The notes under the pieces are model-generated. The model saw only the letters and a list, made by a program, of their open reading frames with translations. It ran no database searches and was not told the origin of the DNA. From positions 1 to 5,513 of the forward strand of contig JACPSX010000099.1 of the NCBI GenBank assembly GCA_016193065.1: 5,513 nt of DNA. Reading direction: 5' to 3'. This DNA is from Candidatus Tectimicrobiota bacterium (GTDB taxonomy: Bacteria; JACPSX01). Every line of letters starts with the position of its first letter. Within the stretch, counting starts at the first letter, position 1. A program made the position numbers and the translations under genes. Positions 1 through 5,513 of this stretch are shown piece after piece.

Positions 1-1272
1 GAAGCCATTGTTCTTGGAAAGACCGACCGTCAGGTCCACGTTGGTGGAGATGCCGTCAGCGGGGATGACTTTTTGCAGGAACCCGTCGCCGCTGCCCGCC
101 TTGACGGCCAACAGCCCGCCCTCGAGGGCCGTTTCCAGGTACAGGTCCGCGTTGCCGGCCGAATCGAGCGACAGCCCGCCGCGCAGGGAGAGGGCCTTGT
201 ATTCGAACCGGCTGCCGTCGTCCGCGCCGATCAGAAGAATGGGGTCGCCTTCCGTGTCCTCGTTGCGAATCTCAAGAGATAATTCCCCACTGACGGAAGC
301 GACACTCCCGGAGCCGCTCGATCCCTGCACCGTTTCGACGGGTGAACCGGGCCTCAGTGTAATGGCCACGCCGTCCGCAAAACTGAAGCTCCCCTCGACG
401 GTCAGGTAGAGATTGTCGGCCAGCTCCAGACTTTCCCCCGCTTCTCCCGTGAGGTAAGGAAGAATCGCCAGCCCCGGAAGTCCGCCGCCGGCCGCAGGCA
501 CGGTGGCAAGGTGCACTCCCGCTTTGATCTCCACGTCGTCGTCATCAGTGGTATTCAGGATCGGCAGGTGAATGGCAAATTTCGGCTCGTCAGAGTCCGC
601 GGCTTCACCCAGCAACTCTCTCAGGCTTTCGTCCAGCTCCTCCAGGTAAGCCGGAAGTCTCAGGGATAACGCCAGATCGAGCAGGATCTGCAGCAGGAAC
701 TCGTCCTGAAATTCTTCCGATCCCCAATCAAAAACGAGCTGGAAGACCCGGCCGGGATCCTGCAAGGCGTCGGCGAACTTCTTCCACACCAGTTCTCTTT
801 TCTTGTGGGCGCTTGCCTCCTCGGTCTCCCCCTCGTAGGAAATCTCAACGACGCCGAAAATCTCCAGTAGATAGTTTACTCTCGAGTGGTGCGTTCTCAG
901 ATATTCCACGAGGAGATAGTTCACCAGCCGCTCGGAGATTCGGGCCGGAAACCCGAGGGCTTCCAGGGTGGGATCGAAAGGCTCGTTCTTGAGGTCCCCT
1001 ATGGCATCGATCAGCTCGATGACGGCCGTTACCAGGTCCTCGTACAGGCCGGCATCCTCTCCGTCCCCGGAGATCGCCGCCAGGGATTCCTCCAGTTGCG
1101 TGATCCGGGCAGACAGATCCGCGATGGGCGCGGGGATCTCCTCGATCCGCCACCCCATCTCCAGCATGAGAGCCCGGAAGGCGTTCGTGGACGAGGTTGC
1201 CTTCTTCAGCGGCAGCAAGGACTCGCCCAGGATCTTCGCAATCTCGTGTACCGTGCTCATCTCAGGGCTCAT
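1..1272 (-). CDS. DUF6603-like large beta-rich protein, N-terminal part (runs off the left edge)
   Basis: This frame is open for 424 codons and reaches position 1 without a stop, so the C-terminal part is missing. Residues 1-228 are mainly helical, with a leucine-rich, heptad-like stretch near 49-70. After an acidic run of four Asp (243-246) the protein becomes beta-rich, with repeated short strands and Gly turns, including the GVAITLRPG block around residue 307. This layout resembles the large, functionally uncharacterised DUF6603 proteins; that assignment comes from memory of the family's style, not from a search. There is no signal peptide or membrane segment. The start at 1272 is chosen because its ATG overlaps the TGA of the upstream peptidase gene (ATGA), which suggests translational coupling. 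An in-frame ATG at 1260 (MSTVHEIAK) is an alternative; neither has a strong Shine-Dalgarno. Function is unknown. It is probably co-produced with the peptidase and may be its partner or a structural or carrier protein. Confidence 0.72.
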   Translation of the reverse strand, partial: MSPEMSTVHEIAKILGESLLPLKKATSSTNAFRALMLEMGWRIEEIPAPIADLSARITQLEESLAAISGDGEDAGLYEDLVTAVIELIDAIGDLKNEPFDPTLEALGFPARISERLVNYLLVEYLRTHHSRVNYLLEIFGVVEISYEGETEEASAHKKRELVWKKFADALQDPGRVFQLVFDWGSEEFQDEFLLQILLDLALSLRLPAYLEELDESLRELLGEAADSDEPKFAIHLPILNTTDDDDVEIKAGVHLATVPAAGGGLPGLAILPYLTGEAGESLELADNLYLTVEGSFSFADGVAITLRPGSPVETVQGSSGSGSVASVSGELSLEIRNEDTEGDPILLIGADDGSRFEYKALSLRGGLSLDSAGNADLYLETALEGGLLAVKAGSGDGFLQKVIPADGISTNVDLTVGLSKNNGF

Positions 1273-3746
1273 TCACTGAAGAGCATCCACCGTTCTCCGC
1301 TGGAAGGATGCTCGCCGTCCAGATCCCCCAGTTTGTCGGGATCCACCTCGTTCACCAGCGCATACTTGCAGGCAAAGCAGAACGGCACGTACTGCACGGG
1401 CTGCACGGATTCTTCCACGTCTCCCGTGAACACGGTAAAATCCACCGGGGTTGTCCCGGAGACGTTCGAAACACTGGAATCCCTCATTCGGCACGTTCCG
1501 CCGGGCCGATAGGCTTTATGATTGAACTCGCCGCCTCCGTCATACACCCCTATGGTCGACGGTTTTCTCAGCTTTCGCTTGATCCCCTTCGGCTTCGTTT
1601 CACCGTAATTTTCTTCCGAAGGGTCTTTTTTCCATCCGAAGGGCTCCCCCTTTTGCTTCAGGTGCTCATACACTTCCGAGGGGATGACCATCAGGATGAC
1701 TTCCTCCCCGCCCTGCTGTTCCGTCATCGGGACATAGAGAACGTCCCCCGCTTCGATCTTGTAATCCATGAAATCCAGCGTGCCGTCCTGGCGCTTCAAC
1801 CGGTAGCTCCCCGGGGAGGCGCCCGGCTGGAGCTGCAGCGGGCCGATGTCGTAGAAGTCTCCCTCGAGCTCCCCGCTGCCGTCGAAGCGATAATTGATGT
1901 CGCGCTTGCGCAGGTAGGCCGACCCGGACTGGGAGGCCAAAGAGTCCCAGGTCGTGGTCCTGTCCGTATCCAGCGTGATCTCCATCTCATCGGAGGACAC
2001 CGCACTCGGCGCGTCTTTCAAAGGCGCACTCAAACCTATTCTCTTCCACTCGCTCCATTTGACCTTGTCGATGTCGATCAACTCCGGATCGCCCGGATCT
2101 TGAAGAATGTAATGGTGGGTAACGTTCGTCATCCCCTCGATCGTTTCCTGAGACGGCTTGTCCTTTTCCTGCAGCTCGTAGCGGAACGAGTGACCTTCCG
2201 CCTCATACTCATCTCCGAGATGAAGAGCGTGTCCCAATTCATGGGCCAATGTGGAGGCGACGCGGTCGATGTGAATTCCCTTCTTCGTGAACCGGCCTCC
2301 CGCCAGCTCGATGGTCATTTCTTCCGGTTCGTGGTCCAATCCCGCGCCCTTTCCGGTTTCTTGCAGGTTGGCGAAGCGGCCGTCCCCGAGCGTCACCTTG
2401 ACGCTGCTGCCGCTGCTGGTCCCTCCCCGCCGGTTGTCATTCACCAGAAGGCACACCAGTCTCCGGTCCTCCGTCCCCGCCGCCCATAGCTGTCCGGGAG
2501 TGATGGTCACCCCGTTGCTCCTGGCCGGATTGTTCGCCAGGGAGTTGAGGTACTTGGTCAGAAAACCACCCGAATCCCATTCCTGGGGCATTCTTCGCCG
2601 GTCTTCGCGAATCGATTTCATTTCGGCCTGCGGCGTGTACCAGCCTTCGGGGTCCAGTTGCTCCGCTTCGCTGAAAAGCCGGGTCGAAACCCGATCCCCG
2701 TGCCTCAGCCCGTACATGAGCCCGAACACCGTGTCCTTTACCTGAAGCAATGGAACGTCGTCCGTAAGGCCGCTGACGTACCGCCACGGGGTTCCCGTGG
2801 ACGACACAGGAATCCCGACGGAAATCCCTCGCTCCGGAGAAGGGTCAAACGCCTTCCAGACGTTGAACCTGTCCTTCAAGTGCTGAAACGGGGAATTGCC
2901 GGGCGAATAGAACAACCGGTCCGTGAGCAGCAAAACGAGATTGTCGAACAAACTCCGGTCGCTCTCGCCGAAGCCTTCCGACAGAAACAGGATATTCCTC
3001 CGTTCATTGACGTCGCCGGAACCGTGCACGAGCTCCACCAGGGAGCGTGTGGTCATTCTGTCAATGGAATACACCCGGATCCTGTCCTCCAGGCCCCCGT
3101 ATTTGACCTCCAGCATCAGGCCTCCTGCGTCCGGAGTTTCCGGCGTATCGATCGGCTCGGCCAAAGCCCGCGCCACCAAGCGGCCCTTATCGGTAAGGTT
3201 GTTTACGTTTACGACTCCGGGTGCGCCGCTGGAGAACTCCAGGTAGGGATGCGAAGTGACGTCTCCGATGGAATCGTCGTCGAACCTGGCGTACACGGTG
3301 GCGCGATAATCGCTTTCGCCCCCCTCGCCCGAGGAGGGGATGTACTTCTCGAAGATCTGAATCGTGATCTGATTATTGCCCAGCCACAACTCCCGGATCG
3401 CCGTATGCACCTTGACGCGGACGAGGATCTCGTGAGCCGCGGGTTCGCTGCCGCTGCGGTCCACGTGCCTGATTCGCACCATGGAAGTCCCGACGCCCAC
3501 GGGCGCAAGTTGTATGTAGCCCCCCGCATCCGCTTTCTTTTCCGCCGAAACGACGGCGGCGTTTTCCACGTGGACTTCGGTGTCGGCATGGTTTGCATAA
3601 TTCTCGGTGGAGTAATCGGTTTCCTCGGCGCCGTCCACGGTTGTCTTCTGCGACACGGTGGCCAGGAGCTTCAGCTTCATGGGAGACCCGTACGTCAGCA
3701 GATGTACGTCACACGTGGGGTACAGGGTGAAATATTCCACCGTCAC
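1269..3746 (-). CDS. M64-like (IgA-peptidase type) zinc metallopeptidase with N-terminal Ig-like regions
   Basis: The 825-residue product is a probable zinc endopeptidase. Residues about 12-110 and 112-235 look like two Ig/Big-type beta domains; the second contains YARFDDDSIGDVTSHPYLEF from residue 152. The M64-like catalytic region begins near 245 with ILFLSEGF at 252-259. The zinc site is HELGHALHLGDEY: H502 and H506 are predicted ligands, E503 the catalytic base and D512 the likely third ligand. NVT at 541-543 and the KWSEW block (W564, W567) follow, as is common in this family. After an insertion of about 170 residues comes YRPGGTCRMRD (C752, M754, a probable Met-turn) and a C790-x-x-C793 pair. 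No signal peptide is visible. GTG at 3746 is chosen because GGAGGAG lies 7 nt upstream; an in-frame GTG at 3866 would add 40 residues of non-protein-like sequence, and ATG at residue 23 lacks comparable support. The gene overlaps the downstream DUF6603-like gene by 4 nt. The substrate is unknown; IgA cleavage should not be assumed. Confidence 0.85.
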   Translation of the reverse strand: MTVEYFTLYPTCDVHLLTYGSPMKLKLLATVSQKTTVDGAEETDYSTENYANHADTEVHVENAAVVSAEKKADAGGYIQLAPVGVGTSMVRIRHVDRSGSEPAAHEILVRVKVHTAIRELWLGNNQITIQIFEKYIPSSGEGGESDYRATVYARFDDDSIGDVTSHPYLEFSSGAPGVVNVNNLTDKGRLVARALAEPIDTPETPDAGGLMLEVKYGGLEDRIRVYSIDRMTTRSLVELVHGSGDVNERRNILFLSEGFGESDRSLFDNLVLLLTDRLFYSPGNSPFQHLKDRFNVWKAFDPSPERGISVGIPVSSTGTPWRYVSGLTDDVPLLQVKDTVFGLMYGLRHGDRVSTRLFSEAEQLDPEGWYTPQAEMKSIREDRRRMPQEWDSGGFLTKYLNSLANNPARSNGVTITPGQLWAAGTEDRRLVCLLVNDNRRGGTSSGSSVKVTLGDGRFANLQETGKGAGLDHEPEEMTIELAGGRFTKKGIHIDRVASTLAHELGHALHLGDEYEAEGHSFRYELQEKDKPSQETIEGMTNVTHHYILQDPGDPELIDIDKVKWSEWKRIGLSAPLKDAPSAVSSDEMEITLDTDRTTTWDSLASQSGSAYLRKRDINYRFDGSGELEGDFYDIGPLQLQPGASPGSYRLKRQDGTLDFMDYKIEAGDVLYVPMTEQQGGEEVILMVIPSEVYEHLKQKGEPFGWKKDPSEENYGETKPKGIKRKLRKPSTIGVYDGGGEFNHKAYRPGGTCRMRDSSVSNVSGTTPVDFTVFTGDVEESVQPVQYVPFCFACKYALVNEVDPDKLGDLDGEHPSSGERWMLFSE

Positions 3747-3753
3747 GGGCGGG

Positions 3754-3760
3754 CTCCTCC
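3754..3760 (-). promoter_or_regulatory. Shine-Dalgarno site of the M64-like peptidase
   Basis: GGAGGAG on the minus strand sits 7 nt before the GTG at 3746. It is the strongest ribosome-binding site near this gene and decides the start against the upstream in-frame GTG at 3866. Confidence 0.75.
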
Positions 3761-3799
3761 GTTGAGCGCGTCCCCTTTGCCGGACGCCTCCCCCGCGCC

Positions 3800-3830
3800 A
3801 CCCGGAATTGCAATCGTGGCATACCCGGAA
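3800..3830. repeat. Direct repeat of ACCCGGAA in the peptidase leader
   Basis: Two identical octamers, ACCCGGAA, lie at 3800-3807 and 3823-3830. Their starts are 23 bp apart, roughly two helical turns, on the same strand. They sit 54-84 bp upstream of the peptidase start. The layout could suit a dimeric regulator or an RNA-level element; no regulator is encoded in this window. Confidence 0.35.
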
Positions 3831-3972
3831 AACAAAACCAGCAGGTGGACTCCCCTCCGGAAGCACCCGCCGGTCTGGTTCGTCAGTTGCCTCACGCGCG
3901 CATGCCCCCCCTCAAGGATGGCTCGCATCTGCAGAGCAAATCCGCCCAGGTTTTACGCCCAATAAAGGCTCA

Positions 3973-4001
3973 ATTTGCTCTCCGCCGCCCTCCCCTGTCA
4001 A
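3973..4001 (-). promoter_or_regulatory. Possible sigma70-type promoter for the peptidase operon
   Basis: The minus strand carries a perfect -35 hexamer TTGACA (4001-3996). With a 17-nt spacer the -10 would be GCAAAT (3978-3973), and with 18 nt CAAATT; both match the consensus TATAAT at only three of six positions. The -35 is convincing and the -10 is weak, so an activator may be needed, or the hexamer may be chance. Confidence 0.35.
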
Positions 4002-4042
4002 GCACAAAAGCTGCTGGTTCAAATCGGCGAGTGCGAAAGACT

Positions 4043-4058
4043 AAACCGGGTCCGATTT
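4043..4058 (-). terminator. Weak hairpin downstream of the membrane-protein gene, possible terminator
   Basis: On the minus strand AAATCG and CGGTTT (one G-T pair) form a 6-bp stem around a GACC loop, about 33 nt after the TAA stop, followed by AGTCTTTC. The stem is short and the T-run broken. A competing pairing, AAATCGG (4058-4052) with CCGATTT (4027-4021), is also possible, so the site could instead be a leader structure. Confidence 0.25.
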
Positions 4059-4091
4059 ATGTCATCCCCGACAACCGGAAGCTCATAGGCG

Positions 4092-4751
4092 TTAGGAGGC
4101 GGCCCAGTAGCCCCACACTTGACTGATGAGGAAAAGGGCGGCGGCGCTGAAAGCACTTGTGAGTGTAACGGGTTTATCTCGCATGCTGGCGTCCCACCAA
4201 TCATCTCGTTCCAGGTTCAGCAAAGGCTGCTCCTCCATCTCGAGCTTTCGACCGACGATACGTGCCTCAACTCTGATGGAGGAGGCCATGGCGATCCTCG
4301 AGGGTGCGCCACAGATTAGGAAGACGAAATATTGCAGCGGAACCACGAAGAGAAGCCAGCCAATCGCCGCGATCACGAATACGACAATCAGCGGGAGTCC
4401 CGCGAGAAACTCCAAGGCAGAAAGCGGAACCTCACGGTTCTTCGAACGGAGATGAGCGCCAAACACGTCTATGGGGAGACCGGCAACTTGCAGGCAAGCA
4501 CCTGCAAAATCGTATGGGTTTGCGGAGACCAGGCTTGGGTTCTTGTCCAGCTCACCCCAGGCTGCACCGAAGGCGGCTGTGGCAAGCGCAATAATAGGAC
4601 CCGCATCCACATACCATCGCACGTAGTCAAGACCGAAAAGTTCTCTGAAGATCCAGCGATTCAGAAAACAGATGGCAAGCAAAACCACTAACAATAGGAA
4701 GCCCGCCAACCGTCGCCGCTTGGCAAGAATTGCAGAAACTTTATGATTCAT
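4092..4751 (-). CDS. Hypothetical multi-pass membrane protein, 219 residues
   Basis: I do not recognise this family. The predicted inner-membrane protein starts with a basic N-terminus (KRRR at 11-14) followed by a hydrophobic helix at about 15-31. Further hydrophobic segments lie at about 50-64, 115-147 (long enough for two spans or a bent helix) and 197-216. Between them are a polar loop (65-112) containing WGELDKNP, and a charged segment (151-195) with RKLEMEEQPLLNLERDDWWD. By the positive-inside rule the N-terminus and the region around 152-169 would be cytoplasmic. The ATG at 4751 is preferred because AGAGGAG lies 8 nt upstream; an in-frame ATG at 4844 would add 31 residues and has no such site. 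The neighbouring genes are on the same strand but 218 and 345 nt away, so it is probably transcribed alone. No catalytic or transport motif is visible. Confidence 0.78.
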   Translation of the reverse strand: MNHKVSAILAKRRRLAGFLLLVVLLAICFLNRWIFRELFGLDYVRWYVDAGPIIALATAAFGAAWGELDKNPSLVSANPYDFAGACLQVAGLPIDVFGAHLRSKNREVPLSALEFLAGLPLIVVFVIAAIGWLLFVVPLQYFVFLICGAPSRIAMASSIRVEARIVGRKLEMEEQPLLNLERDDWWDASMRDKPVTLTSAFSAAALFLISQVWGYWAAS

Positions 4752-4759
4752 TGGGAAGA

Positions 4760-4766
4760 CTCCTCT
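4760..4766 (-). promoter_or_regulatory. Shine-Dalgarno site of the membrane-protein gene
   Basis: AGAGGAG on the minus strand lies 8 nt before the ATG at 4751. It supports the shorter product that begins MNHKVSAILAK over the longer in-frame start at 4844. Confidence 0.7.
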
Positions 4767-4816
4767 GGCGGTGAGGCTTGGTATCGAAAGGAAAGCTGCC
4801 GATTTCCGGTTCGCGT

Positions 4817-4846
4817 ATTCTAATCCGTCATCATCCGGCAGCACAA
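4817..4846 (-). promoter_or_regulatory. Possible promoter of the membrane-protein gene
   Basis: The minus strand has TAGAAT (4822-4817), matching five of six bases of the -10 consensus, with TTGTGC (4846-4841) 18 nt upstream as a weak -35. Transcription would start near 4810, giving a leader of about 60 nt before the ATG at 4751. The position lies inside the alternative 31-residue extension, which again favours the short start. Confidence 0.35.
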
Positions 4847-4874
4847 CGGACTTTTTCGCGCTGGCAGGAGGCTG

Positions 4875-4935
4875 AAAACCCTTCCGTTCACTCCTTCGAC
4901 CGGGTAGCCGGCTTCCGGGTGAGGACGAACGGAGG
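4875..4935 (-). terminator. Possible intrinsic terminator after the PPOX gene
   Basis: On the minus strand CCTCCGTTC (4935-4927) pairs with GAACGGAAG (4889-4881), nine pairs including one G-T, and is followed by GGTTTT. The 37-nt interior can pair further (TCCT with AGGA) and contains three CCGG blocks that may form an inner stem. It begins 34 nt after the PPOX stop codon. The long interior and short T-run make it less than ideal. Confidence 0.4.
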
Positions 4936-4969
4936 AGGCTTGATATGATTGATCATTTTTCACACGGGA

Positions 4970-5395
4970 TTACCACCCGGCGACGTCCTTGACACCCGTC
5001 ATCCTCGTCGGGTGCACTCTCACGAGCACCTCTCCCTGGGCACTGTTTCTCTTGCCATAGGCCTCCGCCTGGCTCCCCGTGTACCTGCCGGCGATCCGGG
5101 TAGCCCAGTAGAGCAGATCCCCGGGGACCTCCGAAAATTCCGCAGTCCCCTCGATCTGGACATAGGCAAACGGAGGCCTTTCGTCGTCGACGCAGATGCA
5201 GACTCTTGGATCGCGCCGCATGTTCTTCGCCTTCACGGATTCATGCCAGGTCGTGAAGACAAGATCCTCCCCGTCTAGAGCGAACCAGATGGGAACCACG
5301 TTCGGGGGTCCGTCCTGCCGCACGGTGGCGATTTTCCCAGTGCGGGTCCCCTCCCGCAGAAAGTGCCTGCATTCGGAGTCCGTCATCTTTTGCAT
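4970..5395 (-). CDS. PPOX-class (pyridoxamine 5'-phosphate oxidase-like) flavin/F420-binding oxidoreductase
   Basis: The complete 141-residue protein has the usual length of small split-barrel proteins of the pyridoxamine 5'-phosphate oxidase superfamily. It is closest in style to the subgroup often annotated as F420-dependent PPOX-class enzymes. Family-like blocks are GKIATVRQDGPPNVVPIWF (20-38), the FTTWHESVKAKNMRRDPRV stretch (47-65), whose Lys/Asn/Arg residues typically contact cofactor phosphate, and AYVQIEGTAEF (77-87). Members are usually cytoplasmic homodimers that bind FMN, F420 or heme; which cofactor this one uses cannot be read from the sequence, and calling it a true PdxH would be wrong. 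ATG at 5395 is chosen because GGAGG lies 7 nt upstream; ATG at residue 4 would be 16 nt away. It appears to be a single-gene unit: the next gene on this strand starts 218 nt downstream. Confidence 0.9.
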   Translation of the reverse strand: MQKMTDSECRHFLREGTRTGKIATVRQDGPPNVVPIWFALDGEDLVFTTWHESVKAKNMRRDPRVCICVDDERPPFAYVQIEGTAEFSEVPGDLLYWATRIAGRYTGSQAEAYGKRNSAQGEVLVRVHPTRMTGVKDVAGW

Positions 5396-5402
5396 TGCTT
5401 CC

Positions 5403-5407
5403 CCTCC
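5403..5407 (-). promoter_or_regulatory. Shine-Dalgarno site of the PPOX gene
   Basis: GGAGG (continuing GGG) on the minus strand lies 7 nt before the ATG at 5395, fixing that ATG rather than the one three codons later. Confidence 0.65.
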
Positions 5408-5427
5408 AGAGTTCGGCGGCGCCGTGG

Positions 5428-5433
5428 ATGATA
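5428..5433 (-). promoter_or_regulatory. Possible -10 element of the PPOX gene
   Basis: TATCAT on the minus strand matches five of six bases of the -10 consensus and lies 20 nt upstream of the Shine-Dalgarno. The hexamer 17 nt further upstream, TGGTCC, is a poor -35, so the call is weak. Confidence 0.25.
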
Positions 5434-5470
5434 CCCCGCTCGCAAGCCCAGGACCACTACCTCTGAAGCT

Positions 5471-5507
5471 CTTCTCTCCGGGCCACTTCCGGGGGAAGGA
5501 TGAGAAG
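5471..5507. repeat. Inverted repeat near the right edge
   Basis: CTTCTC (5471-5476) is complementary to GAGAAG (5502-5507), and pairing extends with TCC (5477-5479) against GGA (5498-5500) across one bulged base. A separate small hairpin, CTTCC-GGG-GGAAG (5486-5498), competes with it. There is no adjoining T-run on either strand. It may belong to the end of a gene beyond the window or to the upstream control region of the PPOX gene. Confidence 0.3.
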
Positions 5508-5513
5508 GGTCCA

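Larger units (their letters stand above)
3747..4091. other. Intergenic leader between the membrane protein and the peptidase operon
   Basis: This 345-nt stretch has no convincing gene on either strand. It holds a small hairpin just after the membrane-protein gene, a TTGACA hexamer, a run of seven C at 3905-3911, two copies of ACCCGGAA, and the peptidase Shine-Dalgarno. If transcription starts near the TTGACA, the peptidase mRNA would carry a leader of roughly 220 nt, long enough for post-transcriptional control. A 61-codon frame (3928-3743, minus) ends in a TGA that overlaps the peptidase GTG, but its ATG has no Shine-Dalgarno and its composition is not clearly protein-like. Confidence 0.6.

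Noticed and set aside
3747-3866. A 40-residue longer N-terminus for the peptidase from the GTG at 3866
   Set aside because: The extension is Arg/Gly-rich without protein-like pattern, and the strong GGAGGAG at 3760-3754 would lie inside the coding region. The GTG at 3746 fits better.
3905-3911. C7 homopolymer as a phase-variation switch
   Set aside because: It lies in the leader, not in a convincing gene, and a one-base change would not clearly alter the peptidase frame or place it in a promoter spacer.
886-3965. Long plus-strand open frames (for example 1197-2489 and 2658-3965)
   Set aside because: They lie opposite the peptidase and DUF6603-like genes, their products are rich in Arg/Pro/Gln/His without domain patterns, and they lack Shine-Dalgarno sites. 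Such antisense frames are usual in GC-rich genes.
4008-4034. tRNA T-arm-like GGTTCAAATC at 4016-4025
   Set aside because: The flanking bases do not form a five-pair T-stem, and no anticodon arm, D-arm or acceptor stem can be built around it, so neither a tRNA nor a tRNA-derived attachment site is supported.
4752-4844. A 31-residue longer N-terminus for the membrane protein from the ATG at 4844
   Set aside because: The longer start has no Shine-Dalgarno and would cover both a good -10 hexamer and the AGAGGAG in front of the ATG at 4751.
4943-4960. ATGAT-TG-ATCAT followed by a T-run as a plus-strand terminator
   Set aside because: The two-base loop cannot fold as a hairpin of that size, the stem is AT-rich, and no plus-strand gene ends there.

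Overview
The window is a GC-rich bacterial fragment in which every convincing gene lies on the minus strand. It holds four protein-coding genes and no RNA gene, mobile element or CRISPR array that I could support. Base composition, Shine-Dalgarno sites and protein style suggest a free-living high-GC bacterium, perhaps a Desulfobacterota-like, myxobacterial or related environmental lineage. This is a weak inference, because no taxonomic marker is present.

In transcription order (right to left): a complete small split-barrel flavin/F420-type oxidoreductase of the PPOX superfamily (5395-4970); a 218-nt gap with a possible terminator and promoter; an unrecognised 219-residue membrane protein with about four hydrophobic segments (4751-4092); a 345-nt non-coding leader containing a perfect TTGACA hexamer and a direct repeat; a large M64-like zinc metallopeptidase (3746-1269); and, overlapping its stop by four bases, the first 424 codons of a large beta-rich protein resembling DUF6603 proteins (1272 to beyond the left edge).

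The peptidase and the DUF6603-like gene form the only clear operon: an ATGA stop/start overlap points to translational coupling. The peptidase has two Ig-like (Big-type) regions, a zinc site HELGHALHLGDEY, and a late Cys/Met block that is probably the Met-turn. Neither protein starts with a signal peptide, although proteases of this type normally act outside the cell. The pair may therefore use a dedicated export route or act inside the cell; this is the most interesting point in the window. The membrane protein and the PPOX protein look like separate transcription units with no evident link to the pair.
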